From contig JAVCCM010000049.1 in NCBI GenBank assembly GCA_030765455.1, forward strand, positions 1-52,935: a DNA stretch of 52,935 bases, in the 5' to 3' direction. Shown here piece after piece: positions 42,262-50,851 of this stretch (its first letter is position 1; each line of letters opens with the position of its first letter). The DNA is from Candidatus Electryonea clarkiae (GTDB taxonomy: Bacteria; Electryoneota; Electryoneia; Electryoneales; Electryoneaceae). Under the pieces are notes generated by a model, which saw only the letters and a list, made by a program, of their open reading frames with translations, made no database searches and was not told the DNA's origin. The translations under genes were made by a program, and so were the position numbers.

Positions 42262-42809
42262 ATATGTTCAAATGATAATTTGAAGGAATACTTCATTAGG
42301 GATAGATTTGGTATTGCTCGTGCTGCGAAAATTATACGTGGATGGAAATCACCTGCGACCAATATACCACGAAGAGGCTTTTCTTCCGTTTCGCCAAGTG
42401 AGCCCATATAAGCTAAGATTTGAGCTATAGCATCAGGAGATGCAGTACCTGCTTTGAGCTCTATGACAACAATAGCACCTTCTTTGTCTTCAGCAGTAAT
42501 GTCGATTCTACCAGCATTTATCTTTCGTTCCTTTCCATCGTCTATTATCTTCAATCCTTGCTCAAGATGCCCTATGTTAGATCTGAGAGCTGTTTGGAGA
42601 TCGCGTTCAAGTCTGAATGTTGTCTCATATGCATCGATAGCATCAATAGTTTCTGATATTTCGGCGTAAGTACCCCGTGTCAAATGAGCCTTTATTGCTC
42701 GCACTGTTCTAGGGGATACATTGGCTAGTTCGGATATCTCTTCACTATTCTTTCCTTCATTAAGAAAAGTAATAATCTGGTCCTTTTGTTCTTCTATTAG
42801 GACACTCAT
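42255..42809 (-). CDS. HTH-NucS fusion: DNA-binding domain plus PD-(D/E)xK endonuclease
   Basis: 184 residues. Residues 10-42 form a helix-turn-helix (IITFLNEGKNSEEISELANV, then SPRTVRAIKAHL). Residues 65-150 match the C-terminal nuclease domain of NucS/EndoMS: ERDLQTALRSNIGHLEQGL, Asp103 in AGRID, Glu117-x-Lys119 in VVIELKAG, and Gln130/Tyr134 in AQILAYMG. NucS proper is a mismatch endonuclease with an N-terminal DNA-binding domain; here that is replaced by a short HTH. It may be a small restriction-like or repair nuclease. It is convergent with the broken hicBA and has no recognised partner gene. Confidence 0.82.
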   Translation of the reverse strand: MSVLIEEQKDQIITFLNEGKNSEEISELANVSPRTVRAIKAHLTRGTYAEISETIDAIDAYETTFRLERDLQTALRSNIGHLEQGLKIIDDGKERKINAGRIDITAEDKEGAIVVIELKAGTASPDAIAQILAYMGSLGETEEKPLRGILVAGDFHPRIIFAARAIPNLSLMKYSFKLSFEHIQ

Positions 42810-42973
42810 TTGTATTACTCCTTCGTTACTAAAGACTTTATAATGTTAAACTAACGATATTATTTTTCGGATGGATTGAAGCATTTGACGTAGCTCATTA
42901 TTACCTTAAGTCAATAATGATATAGCGTAATAATTACCAAAAGGATCACGAGATAGGAGTATCACTCTGTCTT

Positions 42974-43258
42974 TTAATGTACAAAGAATAACCACATTGC
43001 AACCAGCGACGCTCCACCTATACCGTTAATTGCTTTCTTCACATCATTGATCGTTGCGATCCTGGAACCTTTTGAGTCCTTTACGATTTTACCGTCGAAT
43101 TCGCCTACTCGTCTTCCACGGGCATCCTTTAAATACTTCCCGTCAATGACCCCAATCCTTTTTCCCTTTGCATCTTTGATGTGCTTACCGTCGAGAACTC
43201 CAACCTTTAAGTTACGCTTGTTTCTAAGTTCTTTTCCATCGAATTTGTAATCAGCCAT
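42974..43258 (-). CDS. Four-repeat beta-flower protein with C-terminal membrane segment
   Basis: 94 residues. Four tandem repeats of about 16 residues follow the pattern (V/I/F)DGKxxKDxxGxRxG: YKFDGKELRNKRNLKVG, VLDGKHIKDAKGKRIG, VIDGKYLKDARGRRVG and EFDGKIVKDSKGSRIA. This matches the 4-fold beta-flower domain, a symmetric fold recognised from predicted structures in recent years. A hydrophobic tail (GGASLVAMWLFFVH) could anchor it in a membrane. It lies downstream of two zinc-ribbon membrane proteins on the same strand, after 218 bp without a gene. Its function is unknown; a membrane-bound sensor or scaffold is speculation. Confidence 0.78.
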   Translation of the reverse strand: MADYKFDGKELRNKRNLKVGVLDGKHIKDAKGKRIGVIDGKYLKDARGRRVGEFDGKIVKDSKGSRIATINDVKKAINGIGGASLVAMWLFFVH

Positions 43259-43476
43259 TTTGTTACTCCTCAGTAAACGTAAGACTCCTCTTGTCAGGAA
43301 ATTATGTCAATTTACCCCGGAATAATAACATGCAGGGATTGCAATTTCATCATTAAATATACTCTTATCAACTATATACTTGCGGTGAACTGTAAAGCTA
43401 AACAGTTATTTACAATAACGATTCAATATCCCAAAGATGACGATTTTTCCTTTATCATTAAATATAGAATCCATTT

Positions 43477-44145
43477 TCAATCTAAAGATTTCTTAATCCA
43501 TATTTTTGTAATTTTATCATTTGATAATGAATAACCCAATAAATAAGATACATTTAGATATACATCATTTCTCTTGCCAATATCGCCATATAGGGTATGT
43601 AAAACAAATGTCCTATTCTTTGTGTTAAATTTATTGAGATGACCAATTCTATAACATTCTGCTAATTTATATCCACCTTGATAAATCGAGAGGTCGCCAC
43701 CTTCATCGAACTCCAACAAGTATGCGTAAGTGTCTGAGCCAGGGTAAGTAAGAAACCAATGTGTTCCCTTAAGGGCATGTCTCAATTTTCTTGCGTCCGC
43801 AGTTTCAAAAATGCAAACGAAAATTAGAGAAAAGATTGAAGCGATTGTGATAAGAAAAACAATGCTTTTTCTGCTCTTTTTTTTCACATGATTGTGATCA
43901 TTAACGTTTCCAATTTTCGGATATGATACATCGTCTTTGATAGAATTACCCATTGACAGCTTTGCCTCTAGGGAATCAGGTATTTCATCAAAAGGTGCAC
44001 CGCAGACTGAACAGTATTTCTTGTCTGTGCTTTCGTAAGTTCCACATTCAGAACATTTAGTTTTTGTCGGTGCTCCACAGTGGGGACAACTTTTTGCTTT
44101 ATCACTGACTTGCCCACTACATTCAGTACACTTAAACAGAGCCAT
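43477..44145 (-). CDS. Zinc-ribbon protein with one transmembrane helix and an extracytoplasmic domain
   Basis: 222 residues. The N-terminus carries two zinc ribbons: FKCTECSGQVSDKAKSCPHC and TKCSECGTYESTDKKYCSVC, each with paired CxxC. A linker is followed by one transmembrane helix (SIVFLITIASIFSLIFVCIF, about residues 94-113). The C-terminal 105 residues are predicted outside, contain beta segments (THWFLTYPGSDTYAYLLEFD) and are not recognised. It ends with a charged segment. It lies 38 bp after a second zinc-ribbon gene with a nearly identical first ribbon (SxxxGxVSDKAxxCPHCG), so the two are related and probably cotranscribed. Confidence 0.78.
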   Translation of the reverse strand: MALFKCTECSGQVSDKAKSCPHCGAPTKTKCSECGTYESTDKKYCSVCGAPFDEIPDSLEAKLSMGNSIKDDVSYPKIGNVNDHNHVKKKSRKSIVFLITIASIFSLIFVCIFETADARKLRHALKGTHWFLTYPGSDTYAYLLEFDEGGDLSIYQGGYKLAECYRIGHLNKFNTKNRTFVLHTLYGDIGKRNDVYLNVSYLLGYSLSNDKITKIWIKKSLD

Positions 44146-44183
44146 GACAATTTCCCTCGTTCTTGCTTAATAAAAACATAAAA

Positions 44184-44447
44184 TTAACGAGTTGCTGCAA
44201 ACATTGAAATGATTATAACACTGATTGATATAATTAATAATATCAGACCAAACAAGGTTGTTTTTCTTTCCGCTTTCTTTATGGCTTCCTCTTTTTTTCT
44301 ATCCTTTTCAGCTTTTTCTTCAGCTCTAATTATTTCAACTTCTTCTTCAGCGCTGATTTGCTGCTCAATAATAAATCCACAGTGAGGACAATTTGGTGCT
44401 TTATCGCTAACTACACCAGCACATTCTGGACAAGATATCAAAGCCAT
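44184..44447 (-). CDS. Small zinc-ribbon membrane protein
   Basis: 87 residues in three parts. A zinc ribbon (ISCPECAGVVSDKAPNCPHC) is followed by a charged helix likely to be a coiled coil (AEEEVEIIRAEEKAEKDRKK onward) and a C-terminal transmembrane helix (LFGLILLIISISVIIISMF). Topology would keep the ribbon in the cytoplasm. It is the first gene of a likely three-gene unit ending with the beta-flower protein. No catalytic motif is seen. Confidence 0.78.
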   Translation of the reverse strand: MALISCPECAGVVSDKAPNCPHCGFIIEQQISAEEEVEIIRAEEKAEKDRKKEEAIKKAERKTTLFGLILLIISISVIIISMFAATR

Positions 44448-44670
44448 GAAGTCACCTATATTTGATTTTCTGCATTCTCATAGAAATGATACTGATGATC
44501 CTTATTCTTGATTCTTGAGAATAAAAGATATTCCATTTTAGATTTGGGGTGCTCGTTAACTTTCACCAGTTTTTAAGTTGCTACTTTTCAAAAAATATAA
44601 GAGGAAACATTATAATTATCAACGGCAATCTTGTGTATCATGAAATACTGATTTGCTTTCAAATGGTTAT

Positions 44671-44720
44671 GTTTAGAGTCCACGCTTCAGCTTGTGCACG
44701 CTGAAGCGTGAACTCTAAAC
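44671..44720. repeat. 50-bp palindrome of the CTGAAGCGTG family
   Basis: GTTTAGAGTCCACGCTTCAGC is inverted at 44700-44720 with one mismatch. The right half (CACGCTGAAGCGTG then AACTCTAAAC) recurs as CACACTGAAGTGTG then AACTCTAAAC at 50492-50515. The G-C pair there is changed to A-T on both arms, a compensatory change. Confidence 0.87.
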
Positions 44721-44794
44721 TTTTTCTTGTTTGCGGCAATCCAATATTTGCAATATACCGGAATGTTTGATAGATTATTAGAAAATTCAGGGGA

Positions 44795-44950
44795 TTGATA
44801 TTGCTAAATTCCAGAGTTCTAATAGTCGGTAAAACCTTGGCAGGGAACGGGCATTGTCTTGGAGGATTAACGCCGAAAGGTGAAGCGTTACGTTTGTTAC
44901 CTCCTGACCATCGTTTCTGGGATATGTATAATAATTATTGCATTATTTAA
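44795..44950 (+). pseudogene. N-terminal gene fragment (dual-OB-like start)
   Basis: 51 codons beginning with TTG encode MILLNSRVLIVGKTLAGNGH, CLGGLTPKGEALRLLPPDHR and FWDMYNNYCII. The first part resembles the start of dual OB-fold domain proteins (LVxGKTxxGNGxCxGGL then a RLLP strand). The frame ends abruptly with no trace of the remaining domain. The stretch after it (44951-45239) has only generic repeats (CGCAAAACCGCAAAGTCGC, GGATTGCTTCATTCTTCGC) and the leader of the next operon. Confidence 0.5.
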
Positions 44951-45239
44951 CAGGAAATACTTGTATGCTTTACCGTGTATTTCGCGCAAAACCGCAAAGT
45001 CGCAAAGAAAAAATCCTGTGTATCCTAAATATCCTTGTATCCTGTAATCTTTTGGATTTGGCTACCGGGGGATTGCTTCATTCTTCGCAATGACGGTTTT
45101 TTGTCGAGTGAAACTATGGAAATAACTCTCTTTTAGCCTATCCTGATTTACTTTTCCTGTTTTATATTAGTCACTTATGAAATATATTTCCCGAGACAAG
45201 AGAATAACATCAATATTTTGACATTTCACAAGGATTTCG

Positions 45240-46325
45240 ATGCGGGATTTGGATATAGTACGACGTAAGGCTGATCATTTGCGAATTGTTGCTGAGGGTG
45301 AGGTGGAGCATCGGGAAGGCACACTTCTGGATGAAATCCACTTAGTACACCAGGCGTTGCCGGAAATCGATCTTGATGATATAGATACAACTACAGAGTT
45401 TTTCGGGAAAACCCTGAAGCATCCTTTTATGATCACCAGCATGACTGGCGGGGCGGATTACGCAGAAAACCTGAATCGGGCAATTGCGGAGGCTGGTGCG
45501 AGGCTTGGAATAGCGGTCGCTTTGGGCAGCCAGCGTGTAATGCTTGAGCATCCTGAACTTAGCAGTGATTTCCAGGTACGCAATTATATCCCCGACGGAG
45601 TCCTTCTTGGCAATATCGGAGCTGTCCAATTGAAGGAATATAGTCCGGATCAGATTGCTGAGGTGACAAAACAAATCGAAGCTGACGGTATGTGTGTTCA
45701 TCTTAATCCTGCGCAGGAAATTGTCCACGGCGAGAAAGGACAGCAGGATTACAGCGGTCTGCTTGATGCTATTGCACGGCTTATTGACAGAATGAATGGG
45801 CAAGTCCTTGTAAAAGAAACCGGTGCGGGAATATCTCCGGAAACAATAGTAAAATTGAAGTCTATTGGAGTGCCATATATTGATGTGTCCGGATCGGGGG
45901 GAACGTCATGGACACGTGTAGAGGCATACCGAACTACAGACAAACTGCATGAAAAACTCGGAATGACCTTCGCTGATTGGGGAATTCCCACAGCTTTTTG
46001 TACCTTGGCGGCACGTTCTATTTGTAAAGAGAGTGTTTGTATCATATCTTCGGGAGGTTTGCGTAACGGTCTGGATGCCGCACGGAGTATTGCGGCAGGT
46101 GCAAATGTAGCTGGATTTGCGCGTCCGGTTTTGCTTGCGTTTTTGGAAAAAGGTGCCGAGCGGATTACCTCATGGTTTGAAGAAGTTATCGCTGAATACC
46201 GTTCTGCAATGTTTCTGTCTGGAGCACGGAACAATGAGGAGCTTCATAGAGTTCCACGCATGTACACAGGAAAACTACTTGAATGGCTAAATTCATATGA
46301 AATATATGATAGGGTAAAGGTTTGA
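45240..46325 (+). CDS. fni: Type 2 isopentenyl-diphosphate isomerase
   Basis: 361 residues, FMN-dependent TIM barrel. Blocks seen: RKADHLRI at the N-terminus, FFGKTLKHPFMITSMTGGAD, HLNPAQEIVHGEKGQQDY, VKETGAGIS, DVSGSGGTSWTRVE and SSGGLRNGLDAARSIAAGA. It converts IPP to DMAPP, the last step before prenyl chain synthesis. It is the first gene of a tightly packed mevalonate operon, overlapping the next gene by four bases (TTGA). AAGGA precedes the ATG. Confidence 0.95.
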   Translation: MRDLDIVRRKADHLRIVAEGEVEHREGTLLDEIHLVHQALPEIDLDDIDTTTEFFGKTLKHPFMITSMTGGADYAENLNRAIAEAGARLGIAVALGSQRVMLEHPELSSDFQVRNYIPDGVLLGNIGAVQLKEYSPDQIAEVTKQIEADGMCVHLNPAQEIVHGEKGQQDYSGLLDAIARLIDRMNGQVLVKETGAGISPETIVKLKSIGVPYIDVSGSGGTSWTRVEAYRTTDKLHEKLGMTFADWGIPTAFCTLAARSICKESVCIISSGGLRNGLDAARSIAAGANVAGFARPVLLAFLEKGAERITSWFEEVIAEYRSAMFLSGARNNEELHRVPRMYTGKLLEWLNSYEIYDRVKV

Positions 46326-48634
46326 ACGAGAAGTCACAAATAAAAGCTCATAAGGGCTTATCTAAAGATCAGGAAGTTTCTTCCAGGATTCCTGGTTTTT
46401 ACCGTCTTCCGGTTGAGAGGAGACTGGTATATCTTGCGCGTAGCTTTAACCTGACAGATGAGCAGGTTACACAATTGCGAGATGGCAGGACACTTCGTGT
46501 AGAACATGCTGTAAACATGGTCGAGAACGCATTTGGTGTTTTAGGCATGCCGTTGGGACTCGGTTTGAACTTCCTGGTTAACGGTCATGATTATCTCGTC
46601 CCCATGGTGATCGAGGAAGCCTCAATTATTGCAGCAGCCTCAAAAGCAGCGTTAATGATTCGTAAGGGCGGCGGATTCCATACTGAAGTCGATGAACCGG
46701 TCATGATCGGGCAAATTCAAGTGCTTGATTTAGACGATCCGGTTAGAGCAGCACAAATATTGAATGAGCGCAAAGAAGAAATTATTGAACAGGCTAACCT
46801 TTCCTGTCCCCTGATGGTACAGAGGGGCGGTGGTGCTTTTGATATTGAGACACGGATTTTTGAAGCTGAGAATAATCATCAAGCAATGCTCATCGTACAC
46901 TTGTTGTACAACGTTCAGGAGGCGATGGGTGCCAATTCAGTCAATTCCGCTTGCGAAGCTGCAGGTCCGGTTATCGAAAAAATAACGGGTGGACGAGTAA
47001 ATCTACGTATACTTTCAAATCTTGCAGATCATAGAATAGCAAAAGCAGAGTTCTCGCTTCCTTATAAATATTTAGCAACAGATTCCATGAGTGGGGAAGA
47101 GGTCGCCGGTCGCCTGTTAGAAGCAGATAGAATGGCGTGGGTTGATCCCTATCGTGCCACTACTCACAATAAAGGCATTTTTAACGGTATTGGTGCAGCG
47201 GCGCTTGCGTTAGGGCAGGATTGGAGGGCTATTGAAGCCGGCGGTCATGCTTATGCTGCCCGTGACGGACAATATCGCAGCCTTACCAGGTTCTCTATCG
47301 AAGGTGATTCGCTTAAAGGTGAAATAAAACTTCCTCTCCAGGTAGGGTGGGTAGGTGGAGCAGTAAACTCGCATCCCGGATTCAAGATACTCCGTCAGAT
47401 CAGCGGTGTACAGAATTCTAAAGAACTTGCCAGCCTGCTTGCATCAGTTGGACTTGGTCAGAACTTCGCAGCATGCCTGGCTTTAAGCACTGTAGGAATC
47501 CAAAAAGGACACATGGCTCTTCATGCTCGAAGTATTGCCCTCAGCGTTGGCGCTTCCGCTAATGACGTCGAGGAAGTTGCGCAGGAGATGATCAGCCGCA
47601 GTAGGGTTCAGGTTGAAGAAGCTGAAAGTATCTACAAAGAGATACTCAAAAAACGAGAACTGCGTAAAAAATTACACCACCGCAAGGAATTGCTTGTCGA
47701 GACTTCTTCTCCCGGAAAAGTAGTTTTATTCGGCGAACATGCTACAGTATATAATCTGCCGGGAATAACTGCGGCAATCGACATAAATCTTAATATCCAG
47801 ATAAGCAGGGACTTGCATGGTCCTCGCTTTTTGAATCCTCATTTCAAACAGCCGTTTGATGTTCCCAAGTCAGACCAGGATATCCGTTTGTTTTCTCGTG
47901 CAGTGGATGTCGCTTTATCTTTAAATAAATTGGAACATGAATCTATTGCAATACAGATCGAGTCTGACCTTGTACCGGGAATGGGACTGGGATCATCCGC
48001 CGCATTTTCAGCTGCATTATGCAAAGCTCTCCATCTATACAAAGGCGAGGATATCCCTCATTCCTGGAGTGGTTCTCTATTTAATGAAGTCCAACAGCTT
48101 GAATCAATATTCCACGGACATCCGAGCGGGATGGATGCTGCCACTGTTCTTTCAGATGGAGTAATCTGGTTCAGGAAAGGTCCGCCGCGCGAGATTCTTC
48201 CCATCCGTTTGCGTGAGGATTTTGCTGGTATTATCTGTATGGTTGAACCTGGCGCCCGTACGATTGAACTTGTGAAGCAAGTACGGCGCAGTCGTGATCT
48301 CAACAGGAAACGCGTTGACAATATTCTCGATGAGATTGGAACCCTCACCGTTGACGCAGGGATTGCATTAGGAACCGGCGATGTTGAGGAAGTCGGGAAA
48401 CTGATGTTCCGTAACCATGAATTGCTTGCAAGGCTTGGAGTTTCTACTCCAGCCCTGGATAATTCGGTAGAAAAACTTCTTGATCTTGGTGTTTACGGAG
48501 CAAAACTAACCGGCAGCGGCGGTGGAGGTGCGATTATCGCCCTGGTAGATCCGGATATGCATGACGACCTGGTAAAAGAGCTTTCGAATGAATTTGCGAT
48601 GGTATTTCCATTCACACTGGGAGCATCTTTGTGA
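46322..48634 (+). CDS. Fusion protein: class II HMG-CoA reductase plus mevalonate kinase
   Basis: 770 residues with TTG start. Residues about 20-435 are a class II HMG-CoA reductase: GLGLNFLVNGHDYLVPMVIE then EASIIAAAS with the catalytic Glu, Lys in TTHNKGIFNG, Asp in LGQDWRAIEAG, and His in GIQKGHMALHAR. A basic helical linker (about 435-455) leads to a GHMP kinase of the mevalonate kinase type from about residue 458: GKVVLFGEHATVYNLPG, the ATP loop PGMGLGSSAAFSAAL and the third motif KLTGSGGGGAI. HMG-CoA would be reduced to mevalonate and phosphorylated by one chain. No stop or frameshift separates the halves. HMG-CoA synthase is not in the window. Confidence 0.95.
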   Translation: MNEKSQIKAHKGLSKDQEVSSRIPGFYRLPVERRLVYLARSFNLTDEQVTQLRDGRTLRVEHAVNMVENAFGVLGMPLGLGLNFLVNGHDYLVPMVIEEASIIAAASKAALMIRKGGGFHTEVDEPVMIGQIQVLDLDDPVRAAQILNERKEEIIEQANLSCPLMVQRGGGAFDIETRIFEAENNHQAMLIVHLLYNVQEAMGANSVNSACEAAGPVIEKITGGRVNLRILSNLADHRIAKAEFSLPYKYLATDSMSGEEVAGRLLEADRMAWVDPYRATTHNKGIFNGIGAAALALGQDWRAIEAGGHAYAARDGQYRSLTRFSIEGDSLKGEIKLPLQVGWVGGAVNSHPGFKILRQISGVQNSKELASLLASVGLGQNFAACLALSTVGIQKGHMALHARSIALSVGASANDVEEVAQEMISRSRVQVEEAESIYKEILKKRELRKKLHHRKELLVETSSPGKVVLFGEHATVYNLPGITAAIDINLNIQISRDLHGPRFLNPHFKQPFDVPKSDQDIRLFSRAVDVALSLNKLEHESIAIQIESDLVPGMGLGSSAAFSAALCKALHLYKGEDIPHSWSGSLFNEVQQLESIFHGHPSGMDAATVLSDGVIWFRKGPPREILPIRLREDFAGIICMVEPGARTIELVKQVRRSRDLNRKRVDNILDEIGTLTVDAGIALGTGDVEEVGKLMFRNHELLARLGVSTPALDNSVEKLLDLGVYGAKLTGSGGGGAIIALVDPDMHDDLVKELSNEFAMVFPFTLGASL

Positions 48635-49602
48635 TCCATCGCGTTGTCGCCTGCGCACACGCTAATATTGCTCTGATCAAATATTGGGGGAAACAAACCG
48701 CTCTCGGCAACCTCCCGGCAACTCCTTCAATCTCGCTTGCACTCGATAAATTGTACACCGAAACAATAGTTACACGTGAAGAAAAAGGTGTTGATGAATT
48801 TTTTCTCAATGATTCTCCGGTTGAAAAAACGACTAAAGATAGACTCTTAAAATACCTGAATTTTTGGCGCAGCGAATCATTGCTGGATGGTACCTTTTCT
48901 GTGCATTCCAGCAACAATTTTCCTACAGGCGCAGGTCTGGCTTCCAGTTCTTCCGGATTTGCTGCATTGGCTACCGCGCTTGGCAAGTTTTCAAATAAGA
49001 AACTGAATAGATCTGAATTATCGGTCTTAGCGAGACGTGGCAGCGGATCAGCAGCGAGATCGATTCCCGGTGCTTTGGCTGCATTCCCAGTAAGCGCAAA
49101 TCCTTCAGCGAGACGATTATTACCTCCTGAGAAAATTTCATGGGGGATGGTAATCGTTGTGGTTAATAACGCTGAAAAAGAAACCGGTTCTTCTATTGGA
49201 ATGGAACTCAGCCGAAAAACTTCTCCCTATTATAAATCCTGGATAGCCCAGGCACATAAGGACTATCAAAACATCCTTGCCGTCATTAAAAAGGATGATT
49301 TCACCAAGGTGGGAGAAATTACTGAAGCAAATGCCCTGGCTATGCACGCCTGTATGATTGCAACACGACCTGCCCTGGTGTATTGGAATGGTGTCACGGT
49401 GGATATAATACGGTCAGCTAAACAATGGCGTGAAAATGGTTTGGAAGTATATGCGACCATTGATGCCGGTGCGCACGTCGCTTTACTTGCTCGATTAGAT
49501 GATTTGAATAAGGTCGCAAAAAAAGCTAAAAAAATAGAAGGTGTTGAAAAAGCAGTCATCTGTAAACCGGCGGGGGGCTCGCGAGTTATAAAATGGGAGT
49601 AA
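48631..49602 (+). CDS. mvaD: Diphosphomevalonate decarboxylase
   Basis: 323 residues, GTG start overlapping the fusion gene stop by four bases (GTGA). Signature: ANIALIKYWGK near the N-terminus, ATP loop ASSSSGFAALATAL, and the substrate region RRGSGSAARSIPGA; the ending KPAGGSRVI is also typical. It converts mevalonate diphosphate to IPP with ATP. The catalytic Asp expected near the C-terminus is seen in ATIDAGAHVALL. It overlaps the next gene by ten bases. Confidence 0.95.
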   Translation: MIHRVVACAHANIALIKYWGKQTALGNLPATPSISLALDKLYTETIVTREEKGVDEFFLNDSPVEKTTKDRLLKYLNFWRSESLLDGTFSVHSSNNFPTGAGLASSSSGFAALATALGKFSNKKLNRSELSVLARRGSGSAARSIPGALAAFPVSANPSARRLLPPEKISWGMVIVVVNNAEKETGSSIGMELSRKTSPYYKSWIAQAHKDYQNILAVIKKDDFTKVGEITEANALAMHACMIATRPALVYWNGVTVDIIRSAKQWRENGLEVYATIDAGAHVALLARLDDLNKVAKKAKKIEGVEKAVICKPAGGSRVIKWE

Positions 49603-50513
49603 TTTCTGTAAAAGTCCCGGGTAAAGTGATGATTTCAGGCGAGTACGCTGTACTATATGGCGGTACAGCGATCCTGTTGCCTGTTCCCAAATATATGATT
49701 GTATCAGAGAATTATGAACCATCGGATACTGATTATTCTCCCGTGGTAAAATCAGCGTTGTCCTACTTAATTCCAGAGCTTGAAGAATACGAATCGAAAT
49801 ATCCCCTGTCAGGCGTACTCCTTGATAACAGTGAATTCTTTCATACTGATAGTGACGGAAAAACGGTAAAACTCGGATTAGGTTCATCTGCGGCTGAAGC
49901 TGTAGGCGTTATTGCCTTGAGATATGAAAGAGCCGGAAAATCCTGGGATGATCATTATGAGTGCATAGCGAAGACAGCGATAGAAGTACATCATAAAGCG
50001 CAGGGCGGAAAAGGCAGCGGTGCGGATGTAGCAGCATGTGCTTACCGACGACCAATCAAATTTCGTAAAACAGCAAATGGTTTTGAGGTAGAAACACTGA
50101 ATCTGAAAAAAAGCAAGTTAGAAGGAAAGATATCTCTTGCATGGACCGGAAAGCCCGCCAATACCCGCGTCATGGTGACAAAATTCGAGAAGTGGTTCGC
50201 AAAAGCGCCTATCGAAGATAAATTCCTCTTCGCTGATCTGATGCAAAAAAGTCATACCATCGCTGACGGATTTTCAAAAACAAGTCTAAAATCACTTATT
50301 AAGAATCTGGAAGATTACATAGTTGTATTACATCAGATCGCAGAAAAAGCCGGGTTTGAATACATGCTGCCAATACATATTGAAGTATTTGACTGGGCAA
50401 ATTCAAAAGGCGGTTTTGCCAAACCTACCGGTGCTGGTGGTGGGGATATGATTCTTCTTTTAGGTGATCTACCTTCAGATAGCTTTGATTACACACTGAA
50501 GTGTGAACTCTAA
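49593..50513 (+). CDS. Phosphomevalonate kinase with a repeat-derived C-terminus
   Basis: 306 residues, GHMP kinase superfamily: VKVPGKVMISGEYAVLYGGT, ATP loop LGLGSSAAEAVG, GKGSGADVAACAY, and the C-terminal motif KPTGAGGGDMILLLG. Given its place with mevalonate kinase and the decarboxylase, phosphorylation of mevalonate 5-phosphate is the fitting reaction. The final codons (YTLKCEL) and the stop come from a dispersed palindrome (50492-50515). The GHMP fold is nevertheless complete up to that point, so activity is expected. Confidence 0.9.
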   Translation: MGVISVKVPGKVMISGEYAVLYGGTAILLPVPKYMIVSENYEPSDTDYSPVVKSALSYLIPELEEYESKYPLSGVLLDNSEFFHTDSDGKTVKLGLGSSAAEAVGVIALRYERAGKSWDDHYECIAKTAIEVHHKAQGGKGSGADVAACAYRRPIKFRKTANGFEVETLNLKKSKLEGKISLAWTGKPANTRVMVTKFEKWFAKAPIEDKFLFADLMQKSHTIADGFSKTSLKSLIKNLEDYIVVLHQIAEKAGFEYMLPIHIEVFDWANSKGGFAKPTGAGGGDMILLLGDLPSDSFDYTLKCEL

Positions 50514-50565
50514 ACTACGTAATAACTATAGAATTCAAAAAGTATAGAGTTCAACCTTCAGGTTG
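50492..50565. repeat. Paired hairpins closing the mevalonate operon
   Basis: CACAC-TGAA-GTGTG (50492-50505) and CAACCT-TC-AGGTTG (50552-50565) are joined by inverted GAACTCTA (50505-50512) and TAGAGTTC (50545-50552), and TTTTT follows. This may terminate the operon. The rest of the 338-bp gap to 50851 holds no convincing gene. Confidence 0.75.
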
Positions 50566-50851
50566 TTTTTGTCACTCACTAAAGCGAGAACTCCGGAATT
50601 AAAGAGACAGCAAATGGATGTCTGGCTGAAAGGCTCTTCCTGAGAGCAAATCAATAGATTTAAAAAGGTCTTGAAGAAAATAATGTGTGGTTTTAAAGGT
50701 TGGTAAATAAACTTCAGGCAAAGAATGTCTCGAGGGAGAGGGAAATCTCCGTTTTCCCATTGACTTTACTTATCATGGATGTCCCCCGAATTCATATTGG
50801 GTTATGGACAGGTTAAAAGCAGATGATCCAGTGAATGGGGAGACGGTCAGC

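Noticed and set aside
43304..43534. 76-codon + strand frame between the beta-flower and zinc-ribbon genes
   Set aside because: No ribosome binding site, overlaps the end of the zinc-ribbon gene on the other strand, and composition is low-complexity AT-rich.
50514..50851. A small gene between the mevalonate operon and the unknown genes
   Set aside because: Short frames exist but none has a ribosome binding site or recognisable product.
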